Assembly (NCBI RefSeq): GCF_003259375.1
Contig: NZ_QLLN01000002.1
Location: forward strand, 372,001 to 436,000
DNA length: 64,000 nt
From: Arenibacter echinorum
GTDB taxonomy: Bacteria; Bacteroidota; Bacteroidia; Flavobacteriales; Flavobacteriaceae
Direction of reading: 5' to 3'
Shown: in pieces, positions 36,409 through 46,521 of the stretch
Numbering within the stretch: position 1 is the stretch's first letter
Layout of the letters: each line of letters starts with the position of its first letter
Position numbers and translations under genes: made by a program
Notes under the pieces: model-generated
The model's database searches: none
The model's input: the letters and a program-made list of their open reading frames with translations, nothing else
Told to the model about the DNA's origin: nothing

Positions 36409-39400
36409 CTAAAATTTAACATTAACGCCTATACCAATGTACCTAGTGGAAGGATCCTGTAAATTATTGTCGTTCCCAAAATCCGGATCAATGATATCAG
36501 CCTTCTTCCAAACCAATAAGTTATAGCCGCTAAGGGTTACATCAAGATTTTTTACACCGTTGATATTGGCCAGTTCGGTGAGATCATATTTAAAGGAAAG
36601 GGTTCTTAATTTAAAGAAGCTTCGATCGAAAATATTGGCAAACTTCTCGTTTTCCTTGTAGGTCACGGCAGCTCTATAGGGATATTGTTGACCCCAGGTC
36701 TGCCAGCTAACCGCCGTGGTATTCTGGGTGTAGGTCCTAGTATCGGAAATAACATCCCCTTTAACGTCCCGTACCAGTTCACCACTGGCTATCTGCACCC
36801 CATCAGGTACATATACCGGAACCCCGGCAGCATATTCCGCATCCCTATACTCCGTAGAATAAGGGTGCTTGCCGCCCCACCACATTTTCTCAACGGTCAA
36901 GGAACGGATTAGACCGCCCCAGCCACCGTCTATGCCTACGTTAACGGTCAGGTTCTTATACTTAAAACTATTCTGAAGTCCAAGGGTCCAATCCTGATCA
37001 TTATGTCCCAATAGTTGTGGGTAGTTATCCCTGATCGGCAATCCATTTGTTCCTAAAATTAAATCCCCATCCGCAGACTTCTGCCACACAGTTGCATAGT
37101 AGCTGTCTGCCCTATCGTTCAGCCTTAAATTGTTATAAGTGGTATTGTCCCCATATATTTCCGTGATTTTCTGAACCTTTCTGCTCCAGTTGGCAGTTAT
37201 GTTCCAACTAAAATCATCCGTAAGGACCGGTTTGGCATTAAGTACCACTTCCAGACCATTGGTAGTATATTCGTTGCCATTTACCTTTCTGTTTTCAAAT
37301 CCCGATGTGTTGGAAATAGGCAAATCTATAATCTGGTTGGTGTCTACCACATTATAATAAGTAAGATCCAATGCAAGCCTATTCTTTACAAAAGCAGAAC
37401 TAAGACCAAGCTCGAACGAATTGGAACTTTCGGGCTCTATATTGGAATTTACGAGGCCATTAGGATACTGCAATTTTATATTTCCTCCAAAAACCCCGCT
37501 ATTGGTGTAGTAGGATTCTGTGCTATAAGGGTTAAGATCACTGGAAACCTGTGCCCATGACCCATAAAGTTTTAAATAATCCACAGCCTCGGGCATAGTT
37601 ACAAAATTGGATACCACCGTACTCAAAGAAACTGATGGGTAGAAATAGGAGCGATTTTCCTTAGGCAGTGTAGAAGACCAGTCGTTTCTGGCGGCGGCTG
37701 TTAAAAACACTGCATTATAAAGATCCACTCCAAAAGTAGCATAAACACTATTGGTTGCCCTTTCTTCGACATATGTTGTTGCAGCCACATTGCCACTGGT
37801 ATTGTTAAGGCTATACACAAAAGGTACCACAAGACCATCCGTGGAATTGTATTCCTGCTGGTATTTTCTATAAAAGGTAGAAGCACCGGCGTTGACGTCC
37901 AAGGAGATATCCTCGGTCAAAGATTTGGTATAGGAAGCCAAAATATCATAGTCTACGGTCAACCTTTTGGAATTCCAGGTCTTATAATCACCTTCCCTGG
38001 CATCGCCATAGTTTAAATAGGTCTTGGGGCTTTGTCTGTCCTCAAAAATATCCTGCATCACTGCCGAGCCCCTTCCTTGTAGATTTAGACCTTCGGCTAT
38101 ATTGTACTTAAGTACCATCTGGGCATTGATAAGATCGGCATCGTATTTCTGGTTCAATTCATTGGCCGCGAAATAAACGTTGTTGTACCAGGCGTAATTA
38201 TAGTTGGCCTGTCTGTAACCTTCCTGTCCGGGAACGTACATATGCTCTTTTAAGTCCTGGCCATCGACATCGTCCCCCATCCAGATCAGAATGGTGTACA
38301 TGTGGTTCTTTGGCCCGTAGCCGTGTCTCGGAAAGTTTGGGGAATACACCTTATTATACGACAATTTACTGTCCAACGTAAGTGATTTGGAAAGGTTGGT
38401 GGTAGATTTAAAAGTCAGCCCCCCTGTCTTAAGACCAGAATTGGGAACCCTATCCTTTTGGTCGGAATAATTTCCTGACAAACGGAACGACCCTTTTTCG
38501 GATTTGCTCGATATGGAGAAATCCGTACTGGAAATATATCCGGTTCCCATGAAATCCTTTAAGTTATTGTGATATTCCCAAGGTGTTGGCACTCTGGAAT
38601 ATCGGGATTTATCGTCATATTGGGTACCATAAACATCGCCCCACCATGGAATGGTTTCCCCGGTAACATTATCCAAAATGGGACTGTTCCATTGGGAGAC
38701 CAAAACCCCAGGTTCAAACTTGGGACCCCAGATCATATCCCCATCGGAAATACCTCCGTCCTTACCGTCCCAGAATTCATACTTTCCATTGGATCCGTTA
38801 CCATATTCTGTCTGGGTTTCCGGAAAAACAGTGAAGCCCGCAGATACCATTGTATTGTGGGAAACCGAAATTTCCAATCCGTCAACGTTCGCATTCTTGG
38901 TCGTGATCAATATGGCACCATTTCTACCCCTAGATCCATAAAGTGCAGAAGCCGTTGTTCCTTTTAAGACGTTTACATTGGCAATATTATTGGCAGAAAC
39001 ATCATAAAAATCGGTCTCCACAGGTATCCCATCTATTACGATTAAAGGCGATTTGCCCCTTAGGGAAAATGAAGGCTTTTGAAATAGTCCTGTGGGATTG
39101 CTTACGCTTAGTCCCGCTACCTGACCGGTAAATAAATTGCCCACATTGGGCGCATTTATTTCCTCTATTATCTCCACATCCATCTTTTGGGTGGCATAAC
39201 CGATCTTTTTCTCCGCTCTGGTAATTCCCAAAGCCGTTACAACAACCTCATTCAATTTTTCGGAATCGGGAAGAAGTACTATTTCCGCTGATGTTTTGCC
39301 AGAAGTGGCAAGTTCGGTTGGGATATATCCTATATAGGAAACGAGTAGGATATCGTTTACCGAATTTAACTCAATTTCAAAATTTCCGTCAAAATCGGTA

Positions 39401-39552
39401 GCCACACCCTTGGCACTACCTTTAATGACCACTGACGCCCCTGGTAAAGGCCCATTGTTCTCATCCAAAACCTTTCCCGTAAATACTCCCTGGGAATGGC
39501 CCATGATAAATGCAAAAAAGGCAAATACCATAACAATACTTGTTTTGTTCAT
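36409..39552 (-). CDS. SusC/RagA-family TonB-linked outer-membrane transporter
   Basis: The 1,047-residue protein begins with a signal peptide (cut near MGHSQG), a carboxypeptidase-like domain (VFTGKVLDENNGPLPGASV, residues about 22-100), then a plug domain with SLRGKSPLIVIDGIPVE and LKGTTASALYGSRGRNGAILITTK, and a long 22-strand barrel ending YIGIGVNVKF. Length is normal. With its SusD partner it imports a bulky substrate powered by TonB. Because the neighbours are phosphoesterases and a PLP enzyme and no glycoside hydrolase is present, the cargo is probably not a plain polysaccharide. Confidence 0.95.
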   Translation of the reverse strand: MNKTSIVMVFAFFAFIMGHSQGVFTGKVLDENNGPLPGASVVIKGSAKGVATDFDGNFEIELNSVNDILLVSYIGYIPTELATSGKTSAEIVLLPDSEKLNEVVVTALGITRAEKKIGYATQKMDVEIIEEINAPNVGNLFTGQVAGLSVSNPTGLFQKPSFSLRGKSPLIVIDGIPVETDFYDVSANNIANVNVLKGTTASALYGSRGRNGAILITTKNANVDGLEISVSHNTMVSAGFTVFPETQTEYGNGSNGKYEFWDGKDGGISDGDMIWGPKFEPGVLVSQWNSPILDNVTGETIPWWGDVYGTQYDDKSRYSRVPTPWEYHNNLKDFMGTGYISSTDFSISSKSEKGSFRLSGNYSDQKDRVPNSGLKTGGLTFKSTTNLSKSLTLDSKLSYNKVYSPNFPRHGYGPKNHMYTILIWMGDDVDGQDLKEHMYVPGQEGYRQANYNYAWYNNVYFAANELNQKYDADLINAQMVLKYNIAEGLNLQGRGSAVMQDIFEDRQSPKTYLNYGDAREGDYKTWNSKRLTVDYDILASYTKSLTEDISLDVNAGASTFYRKYQQEYNSTDGLVVPFVYSLNNTSGNVAATTYVEERATNSVYATFGVDLYNAVFLTAAARNDWSSTLPKENRSYFYPSVSLSTVVSNFVTMPEAVDYLKLYGSWAQVSSDLNPYSTESYYTNSGVFGGNIKLQYPNGLVNSNIEPESSNSFELGLSSAFVKNRLALDLTYYNVVDTNQIIDLPISNTSGFENRKVNGNEYTTNGLEVVLNAKPVLTDDFSWNITANWSRKVQKITEIYGDNTTYNNLRLNDRADSYYATVWQKSADGDLILGTNGLPIRDNYPQLLGHNDQDWTLGLQNSFKYKNLTVNVGIDGGWGGLIRSLTVEKMWWGGKHPYSTEYRDAEYAAGVPVYVPDGVQIASGELVRDVKGDVISDTRTYTQNTTAVSWQTWGQQYPYRAAVTYKENEKFANIFDRSFFKLRTLSFKYDLTELANINGVKNLDVTLSGYNLLVWKKADIIDPDFGNDNNLQDPSTRYIGIGVNVKF

Positions 39553-39787
39553 TCTTTTTAGTTTGTGATTTTTTAATTATTTAGTGAGCGCAAATATCCT
39601 AGGCATAGGTTAACTAAACCCTCAATTAATATTAAAAGATTGCAATGAAATGTGCTTAATTGTTAAAACAACGTTAACGGGGCAAATGAAACAAGAAAAG
39701 AACAAAATAGTACTTAAGAAGTTCTAAGAAAAGTGCATCCCTAAAAGAAATGTAAGGAGTGATAATGGGGAATATACCGTAGAAAAT

Positions 39788-41077
39788 TTACACCTCTGCC
39801 AATTGTATTTCCGACTTTTCCACTAATAAATTCTTCTTGTATTTTCTTTTAAAGTAGAAAAGTGAAACTAGAGTAATAATAGTCCCCAAAACGGCGATTA
39901 AATAAGTGCTGGCCATAAAGAAATTGAGCCAAGAAAGGGTGCTCTGACCAAAATTCTTATAAAGCAGCACCCCCATGCTACCTAAATAACCAAAGGCATC
40001 CGCAATATATATAAGGTAACCCGCATTGCCCTTTATGCGGAAAGTGGCAATCATGCGATCGAAAAAAATACAGTTAAAAGGTACATAACATATATAGAGT
40101 CCGAAACCAACACTAATCATCCATAGTATTGGCGAAATTAAGTTGATTTGAAACAACAAGGTAGAAAGACCAATGGCAATAGTACCAAAAAGCAACAGAT
40201 AGTGATAGGAAACAAAGGCCTTATAATTATTTTTAATCACTCCCAAAAAACCTATTATCACCAATACCAATATGGCGATAGGCAGTTCCGATATGGTATA
40301 TATTGCAGCATCACCTTCGAAACCTAAGGCATCCCAAATCTCCCTTGAAAAATTATCCCTGAAGTCGCGCAATGCCGTTAAAAAAGTGTAGAAAAAAACT
40401 AAAATTATAATCGGGAAGAGGAAGGCAAGAAAAACTTTTTTTCTATCCTTTCCGGTCATAGGTTTCCGTACTGTTCTAAGTTCCTTATCCTCCTCGGTAG
40501 GTTGGGGCATTTTATTCAACAACCAGGCAAAAAACACAAAAGGAGCTAAAAAAAGACCTCCAGTAACGGATGGCATCCAAAATTGGGACACCTGCCAGTT
40601 TTCCATAACCAAAAGACCAACCGATTTTACCGCTCCACTGGATACAATAAAGCTGGAACATAAAGCCACACCCAAAAATTCGGTAAACTTTCTACCTTCC
40701 AAATAGGAAAACACAATTCCCCAGACCATCCCCAAGGGAAGTCCATTTAAAAACATGAATATAAAATTATAGGGGGCAGGAGTTATAGCGAACAAAAGAA
40801 GACTAACCTCAGCAGCAAAAATAAGGCCCAAGAGATAATATATTCTCTTATTGGGCTGAAGCTCGGAAATTACTTTGATCCCAATAAATTTGGAAAGCAT
40901 ATAGCCGAGTACCTGCGCAATGATCAAAATTATCTTGTAATCTACTCCGGCGAAGGACAGATCTTCAAATGTGGCCACGGTAAAGGGCTTGCGAAAAGCA
41001 TACATGCAGAAATAAGTGCCAAAGGAGGCAAATGCCCCATATAGCAAAAACGAAATATCTTTTTTTACTAGCTTCAA
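39788..41077 (-). CDS. DUF5690 family (MFS-like) transporter
   Basis: The 429-residue protein has about 12 membrane helices in the major facilitator layout. CMYAFRKPFTVATFED in helix 1 and IAQVLGYMLSKFIGIKVISE match the Bacteroidota family DUF5690, distantly related to organophosphate antiporters (GlpT/UhpT). A conserved arginine in the YAFRKPF segment recalls the phosphate-binding arginine of those antiporters, but this is inference. It lies 235 bases upstream of susC on the same strand and would bring the SusCD cargo product into the cytoplasm. Confidence 0.8.
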   Translation of the reverse strand: MKLVKKDISFLLYGAFASFGTYFCMYAFRKPFTVATFEDLSFAGVDYKIILIIAQVLGYMLSKFIGIKVISELQPNKRIYYLLGLIFAAEVSLLLFAITPAPYNFIFMFLNGLPLGMVWGIVFSYLEGRKFTEFLGVALCSSFIVSSGAVKSVGLLVMENWQVSQFWMPSVTGGLFLAPFVFFAWLLNKMPQPTEEDKELRTVRKPMTGKDRKKVFLAFLFPIIILVFFYTFLTALRDFRDNFSREIWDALGFEGDAAIYTISELPIAILVLVIIGFLGVIKNNYKAFVSYHYLLLFGTIAIGLSTLLFQINLISPILWMISVGFGLYICYVPFNCIFFDRMIATFRIKGNAGYLIYIADAFGYLGSMGVLLYKNFGQSTLSWLNFFMASTYLIAVLGTIITLVSLFYFKRKYKKNLLVEKSEIQLAEV

Positions 41078-41241
41078 AAAGGTTGGTAATTTGGTGTAAA
41101 TTTTCTCAAAAGATAAATATTAAAAGACAATATTCCCCCCTTTTTAAGTTTAAATGAATTTTTTAAAGTTATTAGATCGTTATGTAAAGATTAAAATAAT
41201 AAACCAAGGCATATTTTGTCGATTTTCATGAAAGGACCGGA

Positions 41242-43743
41242 TCAAGAAATATCGGCATTTCTCAGTCTAAGTGCATTCGCAATTACGGAAACCGAACTAA
41301 AACTCATAGCCAAAGCGGCTATCATGGGTGATAATAGAAGCCCAAAAAATGGATATAGAACACCAGCCGCAATGGGGACACCAAGCGTATTATATACAAG
41401 TGCAAAAAACAGGTTTTGTTTAATATTTCCCATCACTTTTACACTTAAGTTCCTAGCTTTTACTATTCCTTGTAAATCTCCTTTTACCAAAGTGATGGAA
41501 GCACTTTCAATAGCCACATCGGTACCTGTTCCCATGGCAATCCCAACCTCGCTCTTCGCCAAGGCAGGTGCGTCGTTTATACCATCGCCTGCCACGGCAA
41601 CTTTTTTGCCCTGTTTTTGTAAGCCTTCCACTTCATTAAGCTTGTCCTGAGGAAGCATCCCAGCTTTAAAATCGGTAAGATCAAGTTCCTCCGCCACAGC
41701 CTTTGCCGTATCATAGTTATCGCCTGTCAACATGATTACCGATATTCCCAAGGATTGCAATTCTGCAATGGCCTTTTTGCTGGTTTCTTTTATTTTATCT
41801 GTAATCACAACAAATCCCACCGCAATACTGTCCACTGAAATCATGGAAACCGTTTTTCCGAGCTGCTGCTGTGATTTAACCTTATTGGTAAGCTCCTCCG
41901 ACATTGTGGCCTTGACTTCCTCCATCATTCTTTCATTCCCCAAGGCCAGCTTTTTCCCATTAACAATTCCTGTTACGCCTTTTCCTGTGACCGAATTGAA
42001 TTCCGACACCTTCAATATTTCCGCTCCTTGTTCCTTCCCGTATGCAACCGTTGCTTCAGCCAAGGGATGTTTGCTCATTTGATTGAGTGATATAATGTAT
42101 TGCAACACTTTTTCCTCTGGGTAGTCGTCCGAGCTAACCACTACCTTTTCCACAGATGGCTTGCCTGCTGTAATTGTTCCAGTCTTATCGATTATTAATG
42201 TATCAATTTTGTTCATTTTCTCCAAAGCCTCAGCGTTTTTCACCAGCACCCCGGATTGTGCCCCTTTACCTATTCCTACCATAACAGACATTGGTGTGGC
42301 CAAGCCCAAGGCACAGGGACAGGCTATGATCAATACGGCAATAGCATTTACCAGGGCATAGACATATTTGGGTTCGGGACCAAAAACAACCCAAACAATA
42401 AAAGTAATTACAGAAACCAATACCACCACGGGAACAAAATATCCTGAAATTTTATCCGCCAATTTCTGAATGGGGGCCTGACTACGACTTGCTTTATTGA
42501 CCATTTCTATAATTTGTGCCAACAAAGTGTCCGAGCCCACTTTTTCCGCCGTCATCACAAAGGATTGGTTTCCGTTTATAGTTCCGGAACTTACCTGGTC
42601 GCCTTCCTTTTTATCTACCGGTATAGGTTCTCCTGTAATCATGGATTCGTCCACCGAGCTCAATCCCTCATGAATGACCCCATCTACAGGAATTTTATCC
42701 CCCGGCTTAACCCTGAGCAAATCCCCTATTTTAATTTTATCGATGGCAATGACTTCTTCTTTCCCATCCACCATTTTAATGGCCTTATTGGGTGCAAGTT
42801 TTAACAGCTCTTTCACTGCATTATTCGTCTTACTATGGGCCCGGGCCTCCAAAAGCTGTCCCAATAAAACTAGTGTCAATATTACCGTAGCGGCCTCAAA
42901 ATAAACATGTACCGTGCCGTGATGGGTTTTAAATTGGGAAGGGAAAATATCTGGAAAAAGCATTCCGAATACACTAAATAACCAAGCAACCCCAGACCCG
43001 ATCCCAATAAGCGTAAACATATTTAAATTCCATGTCTTTATTGAGCGATATGCCCTTTCAAAAAACATCCAAGTAGCATAAAATACTACAGGAATGGACA
43101 TTCCAAATTGGATCCAATTCCAATATTTCATATCCAAAATTGTATACAAAGGGTTATTGGGTACCATCTCGGACATGGCAATAATAAAAATGGGCAACGT
43201 AAAGGCAAGGGCTAGCCAAAATTTCTTCAATAATTTTTTATAGTTTTTCTCCTCTGCCGAAACATCTGCCTTTAGTGGCACCAAGTCCATTCCACAGATA
43301 GGACAGGATCCTGGTTCATCCTCGACAATCTCAGGGTGCATGGGACAGGTGTATTGAGTCCCGCTGTTGGCATTCATTTTTACCTCTTCCACCAGAACCA
43401 TTCCACAAACCGGACAATCCCCCGGCTGATCATAGGTCTTATCTCCCTCACAATGCATGGGGCAATAGAAGGTCCCTGTTCCCTTACCCTTGGCCTTTTG
43501 TTTTTTAGGGGAATGAAGTTCGTTTTCCTCACCGGGTATAGAAATGCCATAAGCACCGCCATCATCTTCCAAGGCCTTCTTAAAAGCAGATAGGGGTAAA
43601 TGCCCTTCCATTTCAATGACAGCTTCGGCTTTTTCCAGATCTACAGTTGCCTGGGTAACGCCTTCCACTGAATTTAAGGTAGTCTCTACATGCGCTCTAC
43701 AACCGTTGCAGGTCATCCCGTGTATTTTATATGTGTGTCTCAT
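41242..43743 (-). CDS. copA: Copper-translocating P-type ATPase
   Basis: The 833-residue inner-membrane pump exports Cu(I). The order is an HMA domain with GMTCNGC (about residue 10), two heavy-metal-binding modules ([17 protein letters not shown] and [17 protein letters not shown], about 90-160), eight helices with the CPC ion site ([11 protein letters not shown]), DKTGT phosphorylation site, [12 protein letters not shown] and [10 protein letters not shown]. The ATG at 43743 is preferred over a TTG two codons upstream. The AraC regulator with a metal-binding N-terminus lies 74 bases upstream on the same strand. Confidence 0.93.
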   Translation of the reverse strand: MRHTYKIHGMTCNGCRAHVETTLNSVEGVTQATVDLEKAEAVIEMEGHLPLSAFKKALEDDGGAYGISIPGEENELHSPKKQKAKGKGTGTFYCPMHCEGDKTYDQPGDCPVCGMVLVEEVKMNANSGTQYTCPMHPEIVEDEPGSCPICGMDLVPLKADVSAEEKNYKKLLKKFWLALAFTLPIFIIAMSEMVPNNPLYTILDMKYWNWIQFGMSIPVVFYATWMFFERAYRSIKTWNLNMFTLIGIGSGVAWLFSVFGMLFPDIFPSQFKTHHGTVHVYFEAATVILTLVLLGQLLEARAHSKTNNAVKELLKLAPNKAIKMVDGKEEVIAIDKIKIGDLLRVKPGDKIPVDGVIHEGLSSVDESMITGEPIPVDKKEGDQVSSGTINGNQSFVMTAEKVGSDTLLAQIIEMVNKASRSQAPIQKLADKISGYFVPVVVLVSVITFIVWVVFGPEPKYVYALVNAIAVLIIACPCALGLATPMSVMVGIGKGAQSGVLVKNAEALEKMNKIDTLIIDKTGTITAGKPSVEKVVVSSDDYPEEKVLQYIISLNQMSKHPLAEATVAYGKEQGAEILKVSEFNSVTGKGVTGIVNGKKLALGNERMMEEVKATMSEELTNKVKSQQQLGKTVSMISVDSIAVGFVVITDKIKETSKKAIAELQSLGISVIMLTGDNYDTAKAVAEELDLTDFKAGMLPQDKLNEVEGLQKQGKKVAVAGDGINDAPALAKSEVGIAMGTGTDVAIESASITLVKGDLQGIVKARNLSVKVMGNIKQNLFFALVYNTLGVPIAAGVLYPFFGLLLSPMIAALAMSFSSVSVIANALRLRNADIS

Positions 43744-43817
43744 CTCCAAGCATTTTTAATTCGTAAGTAAAATTAAACATATTGATACGGAACACTTTTT
43801 ACAATTATGGAGATTCT

Positions 43818-44381
43818 TTACATAATTTTGTCCAGCGGTTTTCTATCCCATTGTTGTAATTTTTTATACTCACCCATAGACATGCCGGTGACCGACTTGA
43901 ACTGCGAGGCCAAATGGCTACTATTCCTATAATTTAGGGCATAACCAATTTCGGAAAAATTGAGTTCGTTCATTTGGATAAGTTCCTTGGCCCTTTCGAT
44001 TTTTAGATCGATGTAGTATTTTTCAATGGTTACACCTTTCCTTTTACTGAACATTTTACTTAGAATAGAGTAGTCTTTATTCAATTTTTCGGACAAGAAG
44101 GTAGACATGTTCCCTGCTATATCATTTTCCCCATTTTTGATCGTATTAATTAATTCGATTCTAATGTTTTCAATGATCATATCCGATGTATCCTTAACCA
44201 ATTCGAAGCCGTTATTTTTCAATATGCCTTCTATTATTTCATCATCGTTGTCAACGTTTTCCTCATAAACGATCTCTCCTAATTTTATAGATACAATGGC
44301 AATCCCAGCTTTGGAAAACTCCTGTGCCAAAATGGTTTTACATCTATCGCAAACCATATTTTTGATCAGAAGTTTTTTCAT
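43818..44381 (-). CDS. AraC-type regulator with an N-terminal HMA-like metal domain
   Basis: The 187-residue protein joins a small ferredoxin-like heavy-metal domain (residues 1-70, with C11 and C14 in MVCDRCK, and a GFELVKD end) to an AraC HTH domain (about 95-180, with IERAKELIQMNELNFSEIGYALNYRNSSHLASQFK). The metal domain replaces the usual effector domain. Its place just before copA points to a copper-responsive activator of the pump, although the sensing role is inferred. The start ATG is preceded by AACAG. Confidence 0.85.
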   Translation of the reverse strand: MKKLLIKNMVCDRCKTILAQEFSKAGIAIVSIKLGEIVYEENVDNDDEIIEGILKNNGFELVKDTSDMIIENIRIELINTIKNGENDIAGNMSTFLSEKLNKDYSILSKMFSKRKGVTIEKYYIDLKIERAKELIQMNELNFSEIGYALNYRNSSHLASQFKSVTGMSMGEYKKLQQWDRKPLDKIM

Positions 44382-44436
44382 CTGTTAAAGATTTGAAATT
44401 AGGGTATAGCCCAACCTTTAGTTGCGGACTTTACTA

Positions 44437-44444
44437 CAAAACTA
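44437..44444 (-). promoter_or_regulatory. Candidate -7 box before the AraC-type gene
   Basis: On the minus strand TAGTTTTG matches the consensus 56 bases before the ATG at 44381. A TTG lies only 16 bases upstream, shorter than usual. Confidence 0.35.
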
Positions 44445-44635
44445 TCATAAATAAATATAACAATATTCCCCTTCCAAAGGTGCGAAGAGGAATTCATTGG
44501 CATCAATAGAGCGTTTGTTACAAAAGGAAATCACCTCCGGCTCCTACATGGAAATCCAGCAGCTGTTAACACGAGTCCAAGGCAGGTAACATTATGATAA
44601 TTAAAAAGAAGAAATACACAATTTTGACATCACGG

Positions 44636-45217
44636 TCAGTCTGGCATTACCTCAACTATCATTTCGATCTCTACGGCAATATTCCCGGGAAGGGACCCCA
44701 TACCTACGGCAGCGCGGGCATGTTTTCCCCTTTCTCCAAATACGGCCACCATTAAATCTGAATATCCGTTGATCACCTTGGGATGATCGGGAAAATCTGG
44801 CCCGGCATTTACCATACCTAAGACCTTGACCACTCTTACTACCTTATTTAAATTTCCCAATTCCGATTTTAAGACGGATAATTGATTAATCCCCGTAATT
44901 CGGGCAGCCTCATAACCCTCCTCTATGGTTAAATCTGTCCCGACCTTGCCCTCAATATTTTCCCCATTACTCTGGAGTGGCCCTTTTCCCGATAGAAAAA
45001 TTAAATTTCCGGAGCGAACGGCATTTACATAATTGGCTACGGGAGCACTGGCTTCCATTAAGGTTATGCCCAGTTCTTTTAGTTTTTCCTCTGGATTGTA
45101 ATCGGCCGGAATCGTTGGGGTTTCTATCTTTACCGGCGTCCCTACATCTTCCTTTTTTGTGTTACAGGAAATGGTAATTATAGCCATTAATGGGACTAAA
45201 AAATACTTGAAATTCAT
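44636..45217 (-). CDS. Lipoprotein RidA/YjgF-family deaminase
   Basis: The 193-residue product carries a lipoprotein signal (MNFKYFLVPLMAIITISC) followed by an acidic/proline linker and a full RidA domain (residues about 50-193). The RidA arginine is in HARAAVGMGSLPGN, and VEIEMIVEV ends the domain. Cytoplasmic RidA hydrolyses reactive enamine/imine products of PLP enzymes. Here it is predicted to be exported, which is unusual for the classical role. It lies 30 bases behind a SelA-like PLP enzyme gene, its probable partner. Confidence 0.88.
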   Translation of the reverse strand: MNFKYFLVPLMAIITISCNTKKEDVGTPVKIETPTIPADYNPEEKLKELGITLMEASAPVANYVNAVRSGNLIFLSGKGPLQSNGENIEGKVGTDLTIEEGYEAARITGINQLSVLKSELGNLNKVVRVVKVLGMVNAGPDFPDHPKVINGYSDLMVAVFGERGKHARAAVGMGSLPGNIAVEIEMIVEVMPD

Positions 45218-45247
45218 ACGCTTGCTTTAAAAACTAATTTCTATTTA

Positions 45248-46462
45248 TTATACATTCTCCAATACTTCCTTAAGGCGTTTGGCTACTATTCTTTCTTGTC
45301 CAGGATCCATCATCCATGTAGTTATGCCTATAGTTTCCTTGTCGCCCACAGTTGCTATAGCAGGGTGACCTTCCATTAACTTTTTCCTGGCTTCCTCTGG
45401 ACTAATCTTAACCAAATTGCTATCCCATTTAATACGCAGGGAAGGGACATGATTGGCATAAGGTGGCACGTGTATTTCTGTCTGCACTCCTTTTACGGAT
45501 AAGGCACTGTCGCTAATTAATTTTATTTGATTTTCCCATAACTCCCATTCCTTTTCATGATCTTTTGCCAAATACAATTCCAAGGCCACCAACATACCCA
45601 GAACTTCTTCCTTGTTTACTTTCATCCCCCTGCCAATAGTAGATCCACGTGGCGGACAATGAATTCGCGCAGCTTTTATAAGGTCTTTTTTTCCAAGTAA
45701 TAATCCCGCACTTTGTGGCCCTCTAATTCCTTTTCCGCCTGAAAATGCTACTAAATCGAATCCCATCTTGGTAAACTTAAATAAGTTTTCCACTGGGGGT
45801 ACGTCTGCGGCACAGTCAATAAAAGTTGGAATATTGTGTTTTTTTCCAATGGCTAAGAACTCATCATACTTAATTTCTCCGTTATCCGTATTGGCATTCA
45901 AAAACCAGAGCATTGCCGTATTTTTGTTAATGGCCTTCTCCATTTCCTTGGCTGTTTTTACCACCACTAATTTGGCGCCAACGTTTAAAAGGGCATGTGT
46001 GTAACCAATATTATGGCCCTCCTGAATTATTACCTCATGCTTTAGCCCTGTGGTATCCGGAAGTTGAGCAGCTATTTCGGAATCCATTCCAGAAATGACC
46101 CCTGCAAGACCAATAGACATGGCACCGAACGCTCCTGATGATACCGTGGCATATTCACACTGTAACAATTCTGCTATTCTTTCACCAACCTTGTCCTGAA
46201 GATCATCCAAATCTACATATTCCGTTGCGCCGAATACGATTGCCGAAGTAACCTCTTCAGACATTAAAGAACCAGTCATAGAAGTATAAGTTCCTGCTGC
46301 ATTGATAAATGTGCGTAGACCCAGCTCCTTGAAAAAATTCCGTTTTGCCGGTTGGCTCACTGCAGCACCAAGCAATTGTGGCGTTAATAGTCCAGTACCT
46401 ACCAATCCGCCCACCACTGGAACACTGGATAAGGTCTTTAATAATTTTCTCCTACTAAGCAT
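45248..46462 (-). CDS. SelA-like PLP enzyme with a Tat signal
   Basis: The 404-residue protein belongs to the SelA/DgaE group of fold-type I PLP enzymes, which catalyse beta-elimination or ammonia loss from amino acids such as D-glucosaminate 6-phosphate. The PLP lysine is K244 in AFSGGKGIRGPQ; the SSGAFGAMSIGLAG segment forms the phosphate-binding region. A Tat motif SRRKLLK precedes a hydrophobic segment (residues 12-33), so it would be exported folded with its cofactor. Gaps to its neighbours are 30 and 59 bases. The same pairing with an amidohydrolase is known in Enterococcus faecalis (EF0837/EF0838). Confidence 0.82.
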   Translation of the reverse strand: MLSRRKLLKTLSSVPVVGGLVGTGLLTPQLLGAAVSQPAKRNFFKELGLRTFINAAGTYTSMTGSLMSEEVTSAIVFGATEYVDLDDLQDKVGERIAELLQCEYATVSSGAFGAMSIGLAGVISGMDSEIAAQLPDTTGLKHEVIIQEGHNIGYTHALLNVGAKLVVVKTAKEMEKAINKNTAMLWFLNANTDNGEIKYDEFLAIGKKHNIPTFIDCAADVPPVENLFKFTKMGFDLVAFSGGKGIRGPQSAGLLLGKKDLIKAARIHCPPRGSTIGRGMKVNKEEVLGMLVALELYLAKDHEKEWELWENQIKLISDSALSVKGVQTEIHVPPYANHVPSLRIKWDSNLVKISPEEARKKLMEGHPAIATVGDKETIGITTWMMDPGQERIVAKRLKEVLENV

Positions 46463-46521
46463 AATTCATATTTTTTAGATTAACCAATTCATTTCCCGTA
46501 GACTATTTCCTTTAAACGGGT

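Noticed and set aside
39553-39640. GATATTTG as the susC promoter -7 box
   Set aside because: It has one mismatch and the nearest TTG is 24 bases away, so the match is too weak.
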